Shown here: piece by piece, positions 33,699 to 34,269 of the stretch | Layout: each line of letters starts with the position of its first letter | Numbering within the stretch: position 1 is the stretch's first letter | Source of the DNA: Paranoxybacillus sp035645275 | Lineage (GTDB): Bacteria; Bacillota; Bacilli; Bacillales; Anoxybacillaceae | Reading direction: 5' to 3' | Assembly: GCA_035645275.1 (NCBI GenBank) | Contig: DASQMX010000020.1 | Coordinates: forward strand, 1 to 34,269 | DNA length: 34,269 nucleotides | Notes under the pieces: generated by a model | Told to the model about the DNA's origin: nothing | Databases searched by the model: none | The model's input: only the letters and a program-made list of their open reading frames with translations | Made by a program: the position numbers and the translations under genes

Positions 33699-34269
33699 TG
33701 TTATGTCAAGAAAACGGACACGTTAAACAGAGAGAAATAGCTGAATTTATGCAGCTACTTTTCTCTGGTTAGCGTAGTAAGCAGCCTCAAATTCCCATGG
33801 CGATACATAGCCAAGGGCGGAATGACTTCTTTTGCGGTTGTAGAAGCATTCGATGTACTCAAAAATGGCTTGTTTCGCTTCTTTTCGCGTGCGGAATCGA
33901 TTCGGATAGATACACTCTTTCTTGATTAGGCTATGAAACGACTCCATACAAGCGTTGTCGTAACAGTTTCCACGTCTCGACATGCTCACTTGAAAATGAT
34001 GTTCCTGTAAAAGTTGCTGATAATCATTCGAAGCATATTGACTCCCACGATCCGAATGATGAATCACTCGTTCCGTTGGTTTTTCGCTGTTTAAAGCCCG
34101 TTGTAACGCTTTGATGACTAACTCTTTTGTCATTCGTGTATCGATATACCATCCTACAATCTTACGAGTATATAAATCCATGATACTGGCTAAATACAAC
34201 CAGCCTTCATCGGTAGGAATGTACGTAATATCCGCCATCCATACTTCATTCGGAGCCGTTGCTTGGAAG
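33699..34269 (-). mobile_element. IS3-family insertion sequence, right end (runs off window)
   Basis: The transposase reads to the left, and its element ends near 33699-33704, where a TG-type end (TGTCAAGAAAACGGACACG) is seen on the plus strand. This border is about 30 bases before the start of the small membrane gene of the pspA unit. The left part of the element is outside the window, so the second inverted repeat and target duplication cannot be checked. It is not the same IS as the remnant at 31726. Confidence 0.82.
33747..34269 (-). CDS. IS3-family transposase OrfB (partial, 5' end outside window)
   Basis: About 174 residues of the catalytic rve domain are present; the frame is open to the window edge (FQATAPNEVWMADITYIPT), so the ATG at 34238 is internal. 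The D-D-E triad is complete: Asp in VWMADITY, Asp in IHHSDRGSQYAS and Glu in NACMESFHSLIKKE. The end NRKRSHSALGYVSPWEFE is typical of the IS3 family, IS150/IS51-like groups. No stop or frameshift is seen, so the part visible here looks functional. It is made with OrfA through a frameshift in the family. Confidence 0.93.
   Translation of the reverse strand, partial: FQATAPNEVWMADITYIPTDEGWLYLASIMDLYTRKIVGWYIDTRMTKELVIKALQRALNSEKPTERVIHHSDRGSQYASNDYQQLLQEHHFQVSMSRRGNCYDNACMESFHSLIKKECIYPNRFRTRKEAKQAIFEYIECFYNRKRSHSALGYVSPWEFEAAYYANQRKVAA

Overview
The window looks like the chromosome of a thermophilic Bacillaceae of the Geobacillus/Parageobacillus/Anoxybacillus group. The reasons are the Bacillus-type order purEKBCSQLFMNHD, then yerA-yerB-yerC-pcrB-pcrA-ligA-camS-P5C dehydrogenase and gatCAB; proteins that read like Geobacillus orthologues (PcrA, LigA); a 5S rRNA close to the G. 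stearothermophilus type; and a CRISPR repeat of the GTTTTTATC...GAATTGAAAC type common in that group. The genus is an inference.

Layout. (1) 1-590: 3' end of a 23S rRNA, a 23S-5S spacer, a complete 5S rRNA and two tandem terminators, so this is the tail of an rrn operon. (2) 645-1094, minus: a small heat shock protein. (3) 1175-14159: the complete twelve-gene IMP biosynthesis operon, preceded by a PurR-type inverted CGAACATT box pair, a sigma-A promoter, a guanine-class purine riboswitch and a leader terminator. The genes are tightly packed, with ATGA/GTGA overlaps, except for an 80-base purB-purC gap that holds a perfect 14-bp hairpin. (4) 14137-14554, minus: two small membrane proteins, one of only 34 codons that overlaps the 3' end of purD in antisense. 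(5) 14591-25721: adenine deaminase-like YerA, lipoprotein YerB, TrpR-like YerC, then PcrB, PcrA, LigA, lipoprotein CamS, and a P5C dehydrogenase behind its own promoter and a likely CcpA site. (6) 25775-26816: an AhpD-like CxxC protein divergent from an Lrp/AsnC regulator. (7) 26984-30188: gatCAB, the amidotransferase for Gln-tRNA(Gln)/Asn-tRNA(Asn), closed by a terminator.

(8) 30231-34269 is the accessory part and is visibly more AT-rich and disordered. A promoter-like sequence runs straight into a lone, well-kept CRISPR repeat (30604-30633). About 900 bases of small plus-strand genes follow: a 59-aa protein, a 111-aa HTH protein and perhaps a 48-aa membrane protein. Then come three decayed repeats with two 36-37-nt spacers (31534-31695). 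The array is cut by an internally deleted IS3-family copy (31726-32288). Next are a 57-aa membrane protein and a 141-bp MITE-like palindrome whose end supplies that gene's stop codon. On the minus strand a PspA/IM30 gene is coupled to a small membrane protein, and an IS3-family element with an intact D-D-E motif abuts them and runs off the right edge. No cas gene is visible.

How the parts work together: regions 1-7 are conserved housekeeping functions (ribosomes, purine synthesis and salvage, replication/repair, proline catabolism, tRNA amidation). The most unusual locus is the small-gene cassette lying inside a decaying CRISPR array, apparently read from the old leader promoter.
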